5,505 bases of DNA from Sphingomonadales bacterium. Lineage in GTDB: Bacteria > Pseudomonadota > Alphaproteobacteria > Sphingomonadales > Sphingomonadaceae. Location of the stretch: contig JAFLDC010000210.1 in NCBI GenBank assembly GCA_017302775.1, positions 1 to 5,505 on the forward strand. The letters run 5' to 3'. Of this stretch, positions 4,986 to 5,505 are shown piece after piece. Below the pieces are notes generated by a model. The model was not told the DNA's origin and made no database searches. It was given only the letters and a program-made list of their open reading frames with translations. Every line of letters begins with the position of its first letter. The stretch's first letter is position 1. The position numbers were made by a program, and so were the translations under genes.

Positions 4986-5505
4986 ATGTCGATGAACGAA
5001 CAAGCTGGCGATCCGGCCAGCGGAACGGTGAGTGGGTCAGACGACAAGGCCGAGGCCATCGTCAGGCGCAGTTGCAAGCGCAGGCAGCAGAAGCTGTCTC
5101 GGCTTCAGGCTTTGGCCAAGACCAATCCCCGGAAGGCCAAAGGCCTTTCCCGGCGGTACTTCGCCAGCAAGTCGGTGCGGATCGCAGGCGCGTATGACGC
5201 GTGGCGTCGGCTGGCTCCGAAACCGCTGAAGGACCAGGTCGTCCCTTTTGCCGAGATCGTCGAAGCCGGTTCGTCGCTGGATATGTGGAACGCGAGCGAA
5301 GAACCCGTTTTCCTCCGGCCCAAGGAACGCCATAACCACCGCAAGCGGTACTTCCCCATTCTGGATCTGCGGGAAAAGGCTCGGGACCGGATCGCCTACG
5401 ATGTGGCGAAAGTCTTGGCTGAGCTTCACCCCAATCAGTTTATGACCCGTGGCCCTGAGCAGCTGAACGCATGGCTGGAAAAGCACCTGCCCAAGGGTGC
5501 CATAG
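4986..5505 (+). CDS. putative reverse transcriptase (RNA-directed DNA polymerase), N-terminal part
   Basis: Partial gene: 173 residues are visible and the frame runs off the right edge. The first 60 residues are acidic/Ser-rich, then strongly basic (RRSCKRRQQKLSRL, PRKAKGLSRRY), suiting nucleic-acid contact. Residues about 107-156 (PVFLRPKERHNHRKRYFPILDLREKARDRIAYDVAKVLAELHPNQFMTRG) resemble the RT1-RT2 fingers region of bacterial reverse transcriptases: a lysine-rich strand, an RxxPI-like turn, a DRI-type helix, then an NQF-x-x-RG loop. The diagnostic YxDD motif would lie downstream, so the call rests on pattern recognition of the fingers region only. The sequence does not look like group II intron maturases or known diversity-generating RTs, and an uncharacterised 'unknown group' or retron-like RT seems likelier. 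It is preceded by a strong ribosome site, an AlpA-like regulator and a structured RNA. Alternatives are another nucleic-acid enzyme or a protein of unknown function. Confidence 0.6.
   Translation, partial: MSMNEQAGDPASGTVSGSDDKAEAIVRRSCKRRQQKLSRLQALAKTNPRKAKGLSRRYFASKSVRIAGAYDAWRRLAPKPLKDQVVPFAEIVEAGSSLDMWNASEEPVFLRPKERHNHRKRYFPILDLREKARDRIAYDVAKVLAELHPNQFMTRGPEQLNAWLEKHLPKGAI

Larger units (their letters stand above)
2583..5505 (+). mobile_element. left end of a tRNA-Ser-integrated element (integrase, HTH regulator, RT-like gene)
   Basis: Everything right of the tRNA looks acquired. There is a tyrosine recombinase pointing away from the tRNA, an AlpA/excisionase-like protein, a reverse-transcriptase-like gene, and an AT-rich regulatory stretch unlike the GC-rich host operon on the left. 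The right boundary lies beyond the window. Tyrosine-recombinase elements of this architecture include genomic islands, integrative plasmids and prophage remnants. No virion or conjugation gene is visible, so the class cannot be stated. Confidence 0.75.

Noticed and set aside
5037..5486. 149-codon minus-strand frame opposite the RT-like gene
   Set aside because: The plus-strand gene has a strong ribosome site and RT-like fingers region; the reverse frame is a shadow.
1..5505. CRISPR array or tandem-repeat array
   Set aside because: No regularly spaced repeats were found; only the paired short repeats listed above recur.

Overview
The window joins an ordinary alphaproteobacterial chromosome to the left end of an integrated mobile element. 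A Sphingomonadales host (Sphingomonas, Sphingobium or Novosphingobium type) is my best guess. It rests on the high GC content, the gene set of the cell-wall operon and the style of the proteins, and I could not confirm it by a search.

Left part (1-2400, all on the minus strand): a three-gene peptidoglycan operon. In transcription order it encodes an MltB-family lytic murein transglycosylase (1321-2400), an RlpA-like lipoprotein with a C-terminal SPOR domain (402-1337), and the N-terminal 135 residues of a serine-type D-Ala-D-Ala carboxypeptidase (1-405, running off the window). The genes overlap by 17 and 4 bases, so they are probably co-transcribed and translationally coupled. All three products act in the envelope, on glycan strands and stem peptides. 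The RlpA-like protein has lost most of the catalytic residues known from Pseudomonas RlpA.

Middle (2401-2754): a short divergent spacer, then a complete tRNA-Ser(UGA) gene with encoded CCA (2493-2582). Its 3' end is the likely attachment site of the element. Between tRNA and integrase lie several inverted repeats and a second copy of the last nine tRNA bases.

Right part (2755-5505, plus strand): a tyrosine recombinase split by a -1 frameshift (2755-4454), a 272-base non-coding stretch, a 66-residue AlpA/excisionase-like helix-turn-helix protein (4727-4927), and the first 173 residues of a protein that looks like the N-terminal part of a reverse transcriptase (4986 to window end). The non-coding stretch is the most interesting part. 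A good sigma70-type promoter (4566-4594) is followed at once by a compact three-way-junction RNA fold (4613-4697) with an 11-bp closing stem and a GUAA tetraloop hairpin. A further hairpin ends three bases before the HTH start codon. A 15-base operator-like repeat (13/15 identical) occurs both upstream of that promoter and between the HTH and RT-like genes.

Reading of the whole: a tRNA-Ser-targeted element carrying integrase, small DNA-binding regulator, structured RNA and reverse-transcriptase-like gene. The last three could form one RNA plus RT cassette, of the kind found in retrons and defence-associated RT systems. The RT catalytic motif and everything downstream lie outside the window, so function is inference.
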